Assembly (NCBI RefSeq): GCF_023101665.1
Contig: NZ_CP082161.1
Span: forward strand, 1,426,001 to 1,490,000
Source: Bradyrhizobium sp. 195
Lineage (GTDB): Bacteria; Pseudomonadota; Alphaproteobacteria; Rhizobiales; Xanthobacteraceae
Length of the DNA stretch: 64,000 bases
Reading direction: 5' to 3'
Shown here: piece by piece, positions 50,161 through 59,154 of the stretch
How positions within the stretch are numbered: position 1 is the first letter of the stretch
Layout of the letters: each line of letters starts with the position of its first letter
Position numbers and translations under genes: made by a program
Notes under the pieces: model-generated
What the model saw: only the letters and a program-made list of their open reading frames with translations
What the model was told of the DNA's origin: nothing
Database searches by the model: none

Positions 50161-50520
50161 TCGCCGATCAGCGCGTGCCATTGATCGACCAGGAGCTGGC
50201 TGGTGACGATGGTGGAGCGGCGGCCGTAGCGGTCCTCCAGGATATCCAGGAGGTCGTGGCGGGCCGCGGCGTCGAGCGGCTCGAGGCCCCAGTCGTCGAG
50301 GATGAGGAGATCGATGCGACCGAGCGCGCACAGGAGGCGGGGGTGGCGGCCGTCGCTGCGCGCCAAAGCCAGATCGCTGAACAGCCGTGGGACGCGCTGG
50401 TAGAGCACCGAGCGATTGTCGCGGCAGGCCTTGTTGCCGAGAGGAGGCGAGCCAGCTCTTGCCAACGCCGGAGGGCCCGCGGATCAGCAGGTTGGCGTAG
50501 TTGTCGATCGTTCGAGTTGG
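50161..50520 (-). pseudogene. IS21 istB N-terminal part, truncated
   Basis: Minus strand reads NYANLLIRGPSGVGKSWLAS (Walker A), a frameshift near 50455, then NKACRDNRSVLYQRVPRL and DLLILDDWG (Walker B). It ends with VDQWHALIGEP at the element B junction. The first roughly 100 codons of istB and all of istA are missing, so the IS21 copy was truncated near 50520. Confidence 0.82.
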
Positions 50521-50699
50521 CGCCGGCCACTTTGGACATGCGCGCGTCTGCTCGTGGCTCACTGCTACCGCCGCTGTCACGCCCGCCATAGAGAGCGTGC
50601 AGGGGCGCGCAGCGGCTTCGCCGTTGAAGGGCTTGCGCACTTCGCTGATCAAGAGGGTTCCGACCGCAGCGTCGCCTCAAAACGCGCCGAGCCAGCAAC

Positions 50700-50985
50700 A
50701 GATTCGCCGTGGTGAGATGCATCCAGGAAAGTCAGCGCGATTGCGCCGTGAGGATCAAGCGCGACCAAGCGCTCGTTTCCATTGACATCCAGAAAGGCCT
50801 TACATTCTCCATCCAAGCTCGATGAATGTTGTCGCATTTTATCCGCCGCCGGACCACTCAATCTAAATGATCTCAGCTCTGAGATCGGCCGAAAGGGCTC
50901 ACCCCCGGGGTCTACGAGGCGGCTACGAGATCAAGCACGACAACCTCTTGAAGAGCTTCGGCACTTGTTGCTGAGGTTCCATTTG
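50700..50985 (-). pseudogene. Relic of a class III CoA-transferase behind the second CitE-like gene
   Basis: The minus strand from about 50985 reads EALQEVVVLDLVAA, then after frame damage DKMRQHSSSLDGECKAFLDVNGNERLVALD. These match the start of the intact CoA-transferase at 61252 (ALQGIVVLDLTAYLAGP; SNLNGECRTFLGANRNKRSIVLNL). It begins 67 bases after the CitE-like stop on the same strand, so the two formed an operon. Sequence beyond about 50700 is lost, replaced by unidentified DNA and the istB fragment. Confidence 0.7.
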
Positions 50986-51051
50986 CTTTGAACGGAATTG
51001 CGGAAAGGTGCAGACACACAAATGATCGGCTCTAACTCGTCCGAGGCATAT

Positions 51052-51999
51052 TCACTGTGTGGGAAGCTCGATGTTCGGCACGTCGCCAACATCAACCCCT
51101 GACGCCTGAGCGGCTTTGAGTACGTCCATCGCGGTCCTAACATTCGCGTAGTCCACCATTGTTGATTTGTGCCGAACTGCCGCGTCGCCGCGGGCAATGG
51201 CCTTCGCCATAGCGGACACGATGTCGCGTGCCTCATTGATCTCATCTCGCGATGGCGAGTAGACCTCGTTGATGATGGGAATATGGCTAGGATGGATAGC
51301 CGACGCCCACGTTGCGCCCATACGCTTCGATCTTTCGGCGAGTCGCCGTACCAGCTCAAGATCATCCAACGTCGCAGTCATGGCCCCTTCGATGTGCATA
51401 ATTCCGGCGGCGCGCGCCTGCAACACCGAAATGGCTCCGAAGCCAATCCCCGCATCAGGCTCATCCTTGATCCGCAGACCGAGCGCGCGCGTTCCATCTC
51501 CACCTGCGATCGGACCAAGGGCAGTGCCTCCGCGCTTAATTCGCGAGGATGCCATGCAGATCTCATAGAACCTGTTCATCGCGACCGCAGATTCTGCGTA
51601 CGGACAAATTTCGATTCTACCGACTGGCAGAGCACGAGACATTTCCAACTCTCCAAGCACGAGATCTAGTGCTGCGACATCTTCCGGATCTTCAACCTTG
51701 GGCAGCATGACCCCGTCGAGACCGTCGACGACAATCGTATTAAGATCCTCTAGCTGGCAACCAGTCCGCCATCCATTGACCCTCACGAAGCGCCCGAAAG
51801 GGCCCATACGCATTTCCTTGATAGCCGCTACGACAGCGTTGCGCGCTGCAGGTTTTTGGGACGCCTCGACTGAATCCTCAAGGTCGAACAGCAGGGCGTC
51901 CGCACCATACTTGGGTGCCTTCAACATCCAATCGAGCTTGTGTCCTGGGACGAAGAGGATCGAGCGATAGCACCTGGCGTCTCTAAAAGTCTGAGGCAT
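51052..51999 (-). CDS. HpcH/HpaI (CitE-like) aldolase/lyase, copy 2
   Basis: A 315-residue CitE/malyl-CoA-lyase-type enzyme, aligning without gaps to copy 1 at about 70 percent identity by eye. Key blocks are ALLFDLEDSVEASQK, VRVNGWRTG, IEICPYAESA, and AIHPSHIPIINEVYSPS. The glycine-rich LGPIAGGDGTRALGL block is better preserved here than in copy 1. The start at 51999 follows TAGGACC. A CoA-transferase relic lies directly downstream, linking this lyase to an acyl-CoA intermediate. Citramalyl-CoA or malyl-CoA are the likely classes of substrate. Confidence 0.88.
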   Translation of the reverse strand: MPQTFRDARCYRSILFVPGHKLDWMLKAPKYGADALLFDLEDSVEASQKPAARNAVVAAIKEMRMGPFGRFVRVNGWRTGCQLEDLNTIVVDGLDGVMLPKVEDPEDVAALDLVLGELEMSRALPVGRIEICPYAESAVAMNRFYEICMASSRIKRGGTALGPIAGGDGTRALGLRIKDEPDAGIGFGAISVLQARAAGIMHIEGAMTATLDDLELVRRLAERSKRMGATWASAIHPSHIPIINEVYSPSRDEINEARDIVSAMAKAIARGDAAVRHKSTMVDYANVRTAMDVLKAAQASGVDVGDVPNIELPTQ

Positions 52000-52385
52000 G
52001 CAACGGTCCTAAAGTTTCAAATTTGCCTATGCGATTCAGGCTATATTCTAACGATCTTTGATGTCGCTCGTCGCCATTTACATTGAGCTTGGGGCCTAAT
52101 TCGTGCGCCGGGGACGCATTTTCGACGGATTTGTACAAATCAGGCCTTTATCACGGTCTTATTGTCCAAGCGTCCTTTAATTCCTAGCAGTACCGGAGGG
52201 AGCGCTTGCGACGTTTGGAGTTGAACGGACCTCGTAGGGATCAAAGACGTCGCTCGGTCATGAAAGGTTCGAGCCGAATTGCGACGAGCTCTTCGACGAC
52301 GCGCGCTCTAACGTCCTCACGTAACCGTTCGCTCGCGGGGGCACGGCGGCAAGCGGCCTCAATTCCTAGGCCGATCTGCAAGTCT
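52000..52385. other. Upstream region of CitE-like copy 2
   Basis: About 390 bases with no gene. It should contain the promoter of the lyase gene and holds a perfect palindrome (next entry). Confidence 0.4.
52128..52141. promoter_or_regulatory. Perfect 14-bp palindrome GATTTGTACAAATC
   Basis: Fully symmetric, about 129 bases upstream of the CitE-like copy 2 start. Candidate operator; no regulator gene is nearby. Confidence 0.35.
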
Positions 52386-52862
52386 GGCGAGTGCGTTTCG
52401 TGAACGAATTCCGGCTACGCCATAAGGTAGCGCAAGCGACGCCGCGCACGCCGCAAGCGAGGCGTCGTCCCGGAGGGCGACCGGTTGGCGCGGGAGGAGA
52501 TTCTCGCTGAAGCGCGGAGCGACTGGAAGGCTGGATCGGGCGGGCCTGCTCGATTCTTCGGATTGATCGCGCACTTTGCGTCTACAAGACGAAGCGCGGC
52601 GACCAGACCGCCCTCGAAAATCGGCTCAAGGAATCTGCCAGACGCGGGTCAGATAGCGGCTACCGCCGCGTCCAACTCCTGCTCCAAAGTGATGGTTGGG
52701 CCATCAACATCAAACGTGTCTATCCTAACCGGATGGCGCCACCAGCCCGCCACCGTGAAAGAAGCGCATAACTCTAGTTCTGGGTGGTCCAAACCTCGGT
52801 GTCGCCGCAAAAGAACCTAAGACTGACTCTAACCGCCGCTGGATGAAACGTCAGTGGCAGGT
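52386..52862 (+). pseudogene. IS3-family relic (orfB start and right end)
   Basis: Frames read GWIGRACSILRIDRALCVYKTKRGD-like sequence and RLKESARRGSDSGYRRVQLLLQSDGW, the beginning of an IS3-family OrfB. The DNA then jumps to an element end (CCGCTGGATGAAA at about 52828) almost identical to that at 33644. The middle of the transposase is deleted. Confidence 0.7.
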
Positions 52863-53044
52863 CACCTGAAAAAGTCGCGCATGGCAGGATCATCGCAGGA
52901 TTCGGGCTTCGATCGACCGATTTTGAAGAAGATCTGCCTTGGACTTCTATAGCCTCACTGTGATCCCGTCGATCCGCGAGGCGAGGTGAATCTCCTTGCG
53001 AGATGACCGAGTGGGGAGGCGGCTAAGTGGGGATAGGTAGTACA

Positions 53045-53932
53045 ATGTTGGTCGAAGCGGTCGGACGGCTAGCGAAAACAAGTCGGGATGGCCTCGTAAG
53101 CGAAGATTTGTCTCAATTCGAGCATGTGCGCCGAAGACATCTAGGCCGTTATTTCGGGGCTGCCGCGGTCCTGGCATTGGCTGTGTGGCTCGGTTTGGCG
53201 TTCGCTCATGGCCAGATCGAGTGGTCTGTTACTGGACAATACCTCACGGCACGGACCGTCATGGTTGGACTCGGCAACACCGTATTGTTGGCCGTCCTGG
53301 CGATGTTGCTCGGCGTTGCGATAGGTGTGGTCGTTGCGATCATGCGGTTTTCGACCAATCCGATTATCAATTGGACGGCGCTTGCCTATGTGTGGCTCTT
53401 TCGCGCCATCCCGTCATTGCTCCAGTTGCTGTTGTGGTTCAATCTCGCGCTAGTGTTTCCCACCATTGGCATTCCAGGATTGCACGAGTGGCGCACCGTG
53501 GATGTGATGACGCCATTTGTTGCAGCGCTGCTCGGATTAGGGATCAATCAGGGCGCGTATACTTCGGAAGTGGTGCGTGCCGGTCTGTTGTCTGTCGATG
53601 ATGGGCAATACGAAGCCGCCAGCGCTATCGGAATGAATCGTCTTCAAGCGTTGCGTCGGATAATACTGCCTCAAGCCATGCGAGTTATCCTGCCACCGAT
53701 TGGCAACGAATTTATCGGCATGGTCAAGTGGACGTCTCTGGCGAGCGTAATTCAATTTTCAGAAGTAATGTATGCCACATCGAATATTTACTACGTTAAT
53801 AACCGGGTCATTGAGCTGCTTTTCGTTGCGGCCTTTTGGTACCTGATCGTAGTCACAGTGCTCTCGCTTTTACAGACTCAGGTCGAGCGGTATTTCGCCC
53901 GGGGTGCGGGACGTGCTGCTCAGTCACGCTAA
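53045..53932 (+). CDS. Amino-acid ABC transporter permease (HisMQ type)
   Basis: A 295-residue inner-membrane permease. About five hydrophobic segments follow a charged N-terminal tail. The first lies around residues 40-60, and the core segments begin at NTVLLAVLAMLLGVAIGVVV. The EAA loop is EAASAIGMNRLQALRRIILPQA, which contacts the ATPase. The ATG at 53045 or a GTG at 53027 could start it; neither has a strong ribosome site. The ATPase gene starts 12 bases after the stop. As a single permease it probably forms a homodimer. Confidence 0.9.
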   Translation: MLVEAVGRLAKTSRDGLVSEDLSQFEHVRRRHLGRYFGAAAVLALAVWLGLAFAHGQIEWSVTGQYLTARTVMVGLGNTVLLAVLAMLLGVAIGVVVAIMRFSTNPIINWTALAYVWLFRAIPSLLQLLLWFNLALVFPTIGIPGLHEWRTVDVMTPFVAALLGLGINQGAYTSEVVRAGLLSVDDGQYEAASAIGMNRLQALRRIILPQAMRVILPPIGNEFIGMVKWTSLASVIQFSEVMYATSNIYYVNNRVIELLFVAAFWYLIVVTVLSLLQTQVERYFARGAGRAAQSR

Positions 53933-53944
53933 CCGGGCAAAGAG

Positions 53945-54724
53945 ATGAACGTAATTCTCAAGGCTGTTGGCCTGCGAAAGTCATATGGATCCTTCGAGGC
54001 GCTCAAGGGCATCGATCTGGAGATAAGCCGCGGTGAGGTGTTGTGCCTGATCGGCCCGTCGGGCTCTGGGAAGAGCACATTTTTGCGCTGTATCAATCAG
54101 CTGTCGGTTATCAATGGTGGCGTTTTATGGATAAATGGGGAATTGGTCGGCTACCGCTGTATAGGCCACAAGCTATACGAGCGCTCCGAGCGTGAAATCG
54201 CCCGGCAGCGACTGGCGACAGGCATGGTGTTTCAGCGTTTCAATCTGTTTTCGCACAAAACGGCGTTGGAAAACGTTATCGAGGGGCCGACCCAAGTACT
54301 CAAAGTTCAGCGTAGGCAGGCCGAAGCGGCCGGTCGTGAACTGCTTAATCGTGTAGGCCTAGCGGACAAATGCGACGCGTACCCGATCGAGCTCTCTGGT
54401 GGACAACAACAGCGTGTGGCGATAGCCCGGGCTCTAGCGATGAAGCCCGCGCTCATGCTCTTTGACGAGCCAACTTCTTCACTGGATCCTGAACTCGTGG
54501 GTGAGGTACTCGCCGTTATGCGCGATCTCGCTAGGTCAGGGATGACGATGGTCGTCGTTACCCACGAACTTGCGTTCGCACGTGAAGTTGCGAGTCGAGT
54601 AGGATTTATGGACCACGGGCATTTGGTCGAAAGCGGCCCCCCCGATCAGATTCTCGGTAACCCGACACACGTCCGAACTCGAGAATTCATCTCAGCAGTT
54701 CTGAGCCAACCGAGCGTAGACTAA
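53945..54724 (+). CDS. Amino-acid ABC transporter ATP-binding protein (GlnQ type)
   Basis: A 259-residue ATPase with Walker [11 protein letters not shown]-loop [10 protein letters not shown], signature [15 protein letters not shown], Walker [16 protein letters not shown] and the H-loop VVVTHEL. All are intact and the length is normal for polar amino-acid transporters. It is coupled to the upstream permease and was followed by a solute-binding protein gene, of which only a 5' remnant survives. Confidence 0.93.
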   Translation: MNVILKAVGLRKSYGSFEALKGIDLEISRGEVLCLIGPSGSGKSTFLRCINQLSVINGGVLWINGELVGYRCIGHKLYERSEREIARQRLATGMVFQRFNLFSHKTALENVIEGPTQVLKVQRRQAEAAGRELLNRVGLADKCDAYPIELSGGQQQRVAIARALAMKPALMLFDEPTSSLDPELVGEVLAVMRDLARSGMTMVVVTHELAFAREVASRVGFMDHGHLVESGPPDQILGNPTHVRTREFISAVLSQPSVD

Positions 54725-54753
54725 TTCTTTCCGAGCAACAGAGAGGGCTCAGT

Positions 54754-54970
54754 ATGTCATCGAGGATCGAAGTCGACTCGTGGTGAGCGTGCGCGCGCTT
54801 CGCTGCCTGCACAGGCGCAAACTTCAAGAAAGACCGTCAATGCGTCCACTATTACCTACAATCCGCCGTGCTCTTTTGAGGATCCTAATCCAACGAGCTG
54901 ATGGGATTCGATCGCGACTTCTTCAAGGCCATAGCCACAAAAGTCAATTGGATCGAAGTCAGCTGCGAAC
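54754..54970 (+). pseudogene. 5' remnant of a solute-binding protein
   Basis: After a degraded signal-peptide-like region ending in LPAQAQ, the frame gives TVNASTITYNPPCSFED. After a stop or shift it gives LMGFDRDFFKAIATKVNWIEVS. This matches the N-terminal half of the intact binding protein at 43629 (GFNRDLFEAMANKIGRKVNW). It breaks off at about 54970, at the edge of the outer IS66, so the insertion removed the rest. Confidence 0.72.
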
Positions 54971-55003
54971 GTATCCATTCGGCGTAGGCCGCAGGGTTAC
55001 CGT

Positions 55004-55258
55004 CTGGGCAGTCCAGGGTTCTCTTTGTAGAACCTGATCAGGTCGATGAGGTTTTCGATGCCGAAGTCGGTGAATGCCTGGACGCCGTCTTCTTCGACGC
55101 CATAGACCCAGATGGCACCGTCCTCGATCTCCATTTCGTTGGCGATGTCGCACAGCCAATCTTCGTCTTCCGAGGTCTTTGGCGAGCTTGGTGATAGTGG
55201 TGACGTGATGGACCTTGTTGACGGGATCGAGGTCATCGCCAAGCCGACCGACCGTCAA
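55004..55258 (-). pseudogene. Small acidic accessory protein of the outer IS66, frameshifted
   Basis: Across one frameshift near 55180 the minus strand reads LDPVNKVHHVTTITKLAKDLG and then EDEDWLCDIANEMEIEDGAIWVYG, DGVQAFTDFGIENLIDLI. The roughly 80-residue product would be acidic. It sits just after tnpC and looks like cargo of this IS66 type. I recognise it only as a conserved hypothetical protein. Confidence 0.6.
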
Positions 55259-55919
55259 CCCGCAACCGCCGCCGCCTGACCGGCTCGGCCGTCACCAAAA
55301 ATTGGCGATAGCTCGTTCAGCATCTGCCGCACCTGAAGGCTCCTCGGCGCTCTTGCCGTTGAGAGACCGCTCGATCTCGAAGAGTGCATCGACCCGCCGC
55401 ACGACCTCGATCGCGATCGGAGAGAGCGGGATTTCCTTTTTGCCAACGGCCTTGCGCCGCGCATTCTCTTCAATGTCGGCCATGGCAAAGAACGGACGCC
55501 GTCCGTGCGACCAGCAGGCGGCCTCCCGGATTAGCCCTGGCTGGCGTCCTGCCAGATAGAGCTGGTTGTACCCGTCATAGGCGTCGGCCTGCAGGATCCC
55601 GGCATACCGGGCCATGCCCCTGGAGGTGTTCGCCCTTGCGGTCGCGTGAGTAGTAGAACATCGCTGCTGGTGGGCCCGCGCCCCCAAACGGCCGATCGTC
55701 CCGAATAAATCCAGCACCGTCCTGTGTCGGTCTTGCCCTTGGCCAGGACCGGCACCGTCGTATCGTCAGCATGAAGCCGCTCGGCTGCCATGACATGGGC
55801 TTCCACCAAACGCAGCAGGGGATCCAGCGAGGCACAGACCGCCCCAACGGCATCTGCCATGGTCGACAGTGCGATCGGCACGCCTTCCAGAGCGTAGCGC
55901 TTCGCCTGGCGGTTGAGCG
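55259..55919 (-). pseudogene. Outer IS66 tnpC, C-terminal part
   Basis: From the inner IS66 edge the minus strand reads NRQAKRYALEGVPIALSTMAD and RLHADDTTVPVLAKGKTDTGR with a catalytic-region aspartate. After frame shifts it reads YAGILQADAYDGYNQLYLAGRQPG and ACWSHGRRPFFAMADI. Together with the N-terminal part at 58510-59133 it forms one TnpC. It is broken by frameshifts as well as by the insertion. Confidence 0.82.
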
Positions 55920-55995
55920 GTAAGCGCGATTTTCCCCGCACGATGACGCCGGCGGTTTTGATGGATTGCCCTAGTATCGGGCGATACCGGGCCGT

Positions 55996-57567
55996 TCAGG
56001 CAGTGGCGGCTTTGTGGAAGTTGAAGGGCAGCAGGTCGGTAATATCGGCGTCGCCGGCGCGCTGAGGCGATTCGGTGAGGACGTGGCGCAACCACGCTAA
56101 CGGCTCGACACGTGAGGCGCGGCAGGTCAGCATCAGGCTGTAGACGACGGCACTGGCCTTGGCTCCGTCCACGGTATCGCTGAACAACCAACTCTTCCTG
56201 CCAGTTGCAAAAACCCTGATGTCGCGCTCCAGAAGATTGTTGTCGATCGGCATGCTGCCGTCCCCGGTGTAGCGCGTCAGATATTCCCATTGGTTTCGGG
56301 TGTAGGATACGGCGTCGCCGAGCTTGCTGTCAGGCAAGACCTTCGGGGCCATGTCATCGAGCCATACCTTGAGAGCATTGAGGATGGGGACACTATGTTG
56401 CTGGCGGAAGCGGCGAATGCAGTCGGCCTGTGTTTCACCCTTCTCCGGTATTCCGTCCCGCGCCTGCCTTTCAACCCGGTAGAGCTGGTCGAAGAACCGC
56501 AGCGCCTGCTCGGGCGGACCGCCGCCCTTCTTCCTCGCCCTGAGGGCATCGACAAAGCGCCGCCGGGAGTGGGCCATGCAGCCGATGTGGGTGGCCAGTT
56601 CCAGCGTGCGCCATGCGGTATAGCCGTCACTCATCACGATGCCGCGGTAATCGCCGAGGAAGGCCTGCGGGTGGATTTGGCCGCGGCCCGGCTGATAATC
56701 CAGAAGAACGATGGGCTCGTGACTGCCCTTGCCGCTGCGATAAGCCCACATATACGATGTGCTGGTGGCCTTTTTGTCCTTCTCCTTGAGGACCTGAACC
56801 GTCGTCTCGTCGCCATGGATGAGAGGCTGCGATCTGAGCCGCAGCTTCAGGGCGTCATAGATGCGGGAGAGATGTTTCTCGCTCGAGCCGATCACCCAGC
56901 GACCCAAAGCGCCGCGGCTGACCGGAACACCGGCGCGTTCGAAGGCCTGCGCCAGGCGGTAGAGCGGCGTGCCATCGACATATTTATGAACCAGCGCGAA
57001 CGCCAGCGTTGAGGCCGTGGCAACGCTGCCCGGCAGCGGCTGCGTCGGCATCGGCGCGGTCACGACAGGGGCGTTGATCCCGGTGCGATCGCAATGGCGG
57101 CACGCATATTTGAAGCGTACGTTCTGTAAAACCTTCGCCTTCACCTCGATATGAAGTTGCTCGGTGACAGCCTCGCCCATGCGATGCATCTGGCCACGGC
57201 AGCAAGGACACGCCTTCTGATCGTCGGGCAGGTCATACTCGACGCGCTCACGCGGCAGGTTCGCCGGCAGCGGCCTGCGGCCGCGCTTCTTTCCCGTTGT
57301 GTTTTCGACGGGTGGCAAGCCCGTGTCCGGAAGTTCGGCGATATTGTTCGTTTCACTGCCGGCGTCATCCTCATCGGCGGCCTGCTCGGCTTCATTGAAG
57401 AGACGATCGACGTGCTTTTCGCTGCGTGGCGCAAAACGATGCAGGCGTGCCAGCGCCAGTTCTTCCTCGAGTTTGACGACGCGGTCGGCGAGTTGATGGT
57501 TATCCGCCTGCAGCGCAGCAATGCGCGCCAACAGCACTTCAACACTCGGATCGCCGGTTCGATTCAT
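55996..57567 (-). CDS. tnpC: IS66 transposase TnpC (inner element)
   Basis: A 523-residue intact IS66 transposase. The N-terminal coiled coil (LLARIAALQADNHQLADRVVKLEEELALARL) is followed by a zinc-finger region (CPCCRGQMHRMG; YACRHCD). The DDE core includes LIHGDETTVQVL, GIVMSDGYTAWRTL and, near the end, IDNNLLERDIRVFATGRKSW with the catalytic glutamate. The C-terminal DDE_Tnp_IS66_C block (LPFNFHKA) is present. Confidence 0.93.
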   Translation of the reverse strand: MNRTGDPSVEVLLARIAALQADNHQLADRVVKLEEELALARLHRFAPRSEKHVDRLFNEAEQAADEDDAGSETNNIAELPDTGLPPVENTTGKKRGRRPLPANLPRERVEYDLPDDQKACPCCRGQMHRMGEAVTEQLHIEVKAKVLQNVRFKYACRHCDRTGINAPVVTAPMPTQPLPGSVATASTLAFALVHKYVDGTPLYRLAQAFERAGVPVSRGALGRWVIGSSEKHLSRIYDALKLRLRSQPLIHGDETTVQVLKEKDKKATSTSYMWAYRSGKGSHEPIVLLDYQPGRGQIHPQAFLGDYRGIVMSDGYTAWRTLELATHIGCMAHSRRRFVDALRARKKGGGPPEQALRFFDQLYRVERQARDGIPEKGETQADCIRRFRQQHSVPILNALKVWLDDMAPKVLPDSKLGDAVSYTRNQWEYLTRYTGDGSMPIDNNLLERDIRVFATGRKSWLFSDTVDGAKASAVVYSLMLTCRASRVEPLAWLRHVLTESPQRAGDADITDLLPFNFHKAATA

Positions 57568-57619
57568 CGGATTCTTGAATCTGAACCGTACCGACGCGTC
57601 AACCGCTCAACTCGAGAGC

Positions 57620-57973
57620 TCAGCCGGCAACCTGATATTGCCGCACCGGATGGCGGACCATCGCATCGATATCGATGCCGTCAAGGATCCAGTGCAATTG
57701 CTCGGTCGTCAGCGTGACGACCGCCTCCTGGCGGCGCGGCCATCGGAACTTGTCCTCGGTCAGCCGCTTCAGGACCAGCACAAAGCCGGACCGGTCGAAG
57801 AACAGCAACTTCATCCGGTCGCAACGGCGATTGCAGAACGCAAAAACCGCCGGAGTGAATGGATCGAGCGCCATCGTCTCCTGGACCAGGACCGCAAGGC
57901 TGTTGATGCCAGCCCGGAAGTCGATCGGCTCACGGTGCAGATAGACCTGCAGGTCACCGCCCAGTCTGAACAT
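57620..57973 (-). CDS. tnpB: IS66 accessory protein TnpB (inner element)
   Basis: A 117-residue TnpB required for IS66 transposition. Family hallmarks are YLHREPIDFRAGINSLAVLV, FAFCNRRCDRMKLLFFDRSGF and KFRWPRR. Intact; overlaps the end of tnpA. Confidence 0.93.
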   Translation of the reverse strand: MFRLGGDLQVYLHREPIDFRAGINSLAVLVQETMALDPFTPAVFAFCNRRCDRMKLLFFDRSGFVLVLKRLTEDKFRWPRRQEAVVTLTTEQLHWILDGIDIDAMVRHPVRQYQVAG

Positions 57974-58427
57974 GGCCCAGTGCTCCGATGATCGCCGTCA
58001 ATGCATCCACATCGCCGCATTCCAGCGCGAGCTTCACGCCGTTCGGCAGCGACACGCTCACTTTGGCCGGAGAACAAAAAGCTGGAGTCCCTTTGGGTTC
58101 CGAACCACGCATTTCATCGCAAGTCGCCGGCAAATCCACCGTCGCCACGCTGTCTTGCCGCGACAGGGCTCGATCGGCGGACCCCTCAAGCTGAACCGGG
58201 ATGAACGCCGGGCGTGAGGACGGCGGCAGCGACCTGGTGGCGGTGTGCTTCTTGATCCACTTCCGAAGGAGGTTCGCGTTGACCCCATGTTCGAGTGCAA
58301 GCCTCGATACCGAAACCCCAGGCTCAAGGCAGGCCGTGACAAGACGCTCTTTCGATGCCGCCTCGTAGCGCCGGCGACCGTTCCGGCCAACAAGCCTGAC
58401 CCGCAGTTTCTGATCATCCGCTGCCAT
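57954..58427 (-). CDS. tnpA: IS66 accessory protein TnpA (inner element)
   Basis: A 157-residue protein with a helix-turn-helix of the transposase_8 type (RRYEAASKERLVTACLEPG; VSRLALEHGVNANLLRKWI). The C-terminal half ends with ALECGDVDALTAIIGALG. I choose the ATG at 58427 over the in-frame ATG at 58484, which is close to the IS end. Confidence 0.9.
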   Translation of the reverse strand: MAADDQKLRVRLVGRNGRRRYEAASKERLVTACLEPGVSVSRLALEHGVNANLLRKWIKKHTATRSLPPSSRPAFIPVQLEGSADRALSRQDSVATVDLPATCDEMRGSEPKGTPAFCSPAKVSVSLPNGVKLALECGDVDALTAIIGALGHVQTGR

Positions 58428-58509
58428 CACAAGGTGTCCACCTATTTTGGTGGACACCTCATGCATCAGAGCACTCAAAAGCAAAAGGTGCGGAGAAATT
58501 CGCGCTTAC

Positions 58510-59133
58510 GTTGAGCGGCTGATGCTGGCCGAACTTCTCAAACATGATCATGGCCAGGAGGCTCGGACCAGCCCATCCCCGGGCGATGGCATGGAATGGC
58601 GCCGGCGGCTGGCTGATCTTCTCGCAATCGCGGCAGGAGAACTTCTCCCGGACGTTCGATCACCTTCCACTGGCGCGGCACCACTTCCAGCGTGCGGGTC
58701 ACATGCTCGCCCAGCTTGCGAAGGCGATTGGTTCCGCAACATTCACAAGCCGTAGGTCCTTCGATCACCACCCGCTCCCGGGGAAGGTGCTGAGGGAAGG
58801 TCTGGCGCTCGGCGCGCTTGCGCGTAAATCCGCGCACCGTCGTCGTCTTCGCTACGGCCCGTTCCGCCATCCTCGGTGGCGTCGGCTTCCAGCTCTTCGA
58901 GCGTCAGCGCCAACTGCTCGATCAGGCGCGACGAACGCTCCGGCCGCTGCCCATAGATCTGATGTCTTAGCTTGGCGATCTGCAGCTTCTGCTGTCCAAT
59001 CAGCGCCTCGTCTTCCGACGCTTTCGCGCGGGCGACCGCGAGCTCGGCGGCGATCTCCAAACCCTTCGCGCGCTCGACCGCGAGCGCCTCTTTCAGGGCG
59101 AGCGTCATCCGGAGCAGCGTCGCGGTCGGCATC
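58510..59133 (-). pseudogene. Outer IS66 tnpC, N-terminal part
   Basis: Reads LALKEALAVERAKGLEIAAEL (coiled coil), QIAKLRHQIYGQRPERSSRL, then after a shift RKRAERQTFPQHLPRERVVI and CECCGTNRLRKLGEHVTRTLE (zinc-finger region). The inner IS66 then interrupts it at the GTTGAGCG target. It is also frameshifted near 58860. Confidence 0.82.
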
Positions 59134-59154
59134 CATGCGACACAGTGAATCACA

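Larger units (their letters stand above)
47167..50167 (+). mobile_element. Three-gene serine-recombinase element B, nested in istB
   Basis: The seven bases TCGCCGA occur at 47167, 47528 and 50161, at each junction between istB sequence and element. A 46-base direct repeat (47167-47212 and 47528-47573), starting TCGCCGAACACGACAGAG and containing the inverted arms ACACGAC/GTCGTGT, marks two left ends. Between these lies a remnant of another IS21 element whose istB is cut at the same codon position. The full copy (47535-50167, about 2.63 kb) carries a DUF5372-like frame, a small protein and a large serine recombinase. The istB pieces on the two outer sides (HALIGEP at 50168 and TYADAVL at 47166) rejoin cleanly. 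Confidence 0.8.
55920..58509 (-). mobile_element. Inner IS66-family element with 8-bp target duplication
   Basis: Ends read GTAAGCGCGAwTTTC from both sides. GTTGAGCG is duplicated at 55912-55919 and 58510-58517, the eight-base duplication typical of IS66. The 2590-bp element carries intact tnpA, tnpB and tnpC on the minus strand, so it may still be active. Confidence 0.93.
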
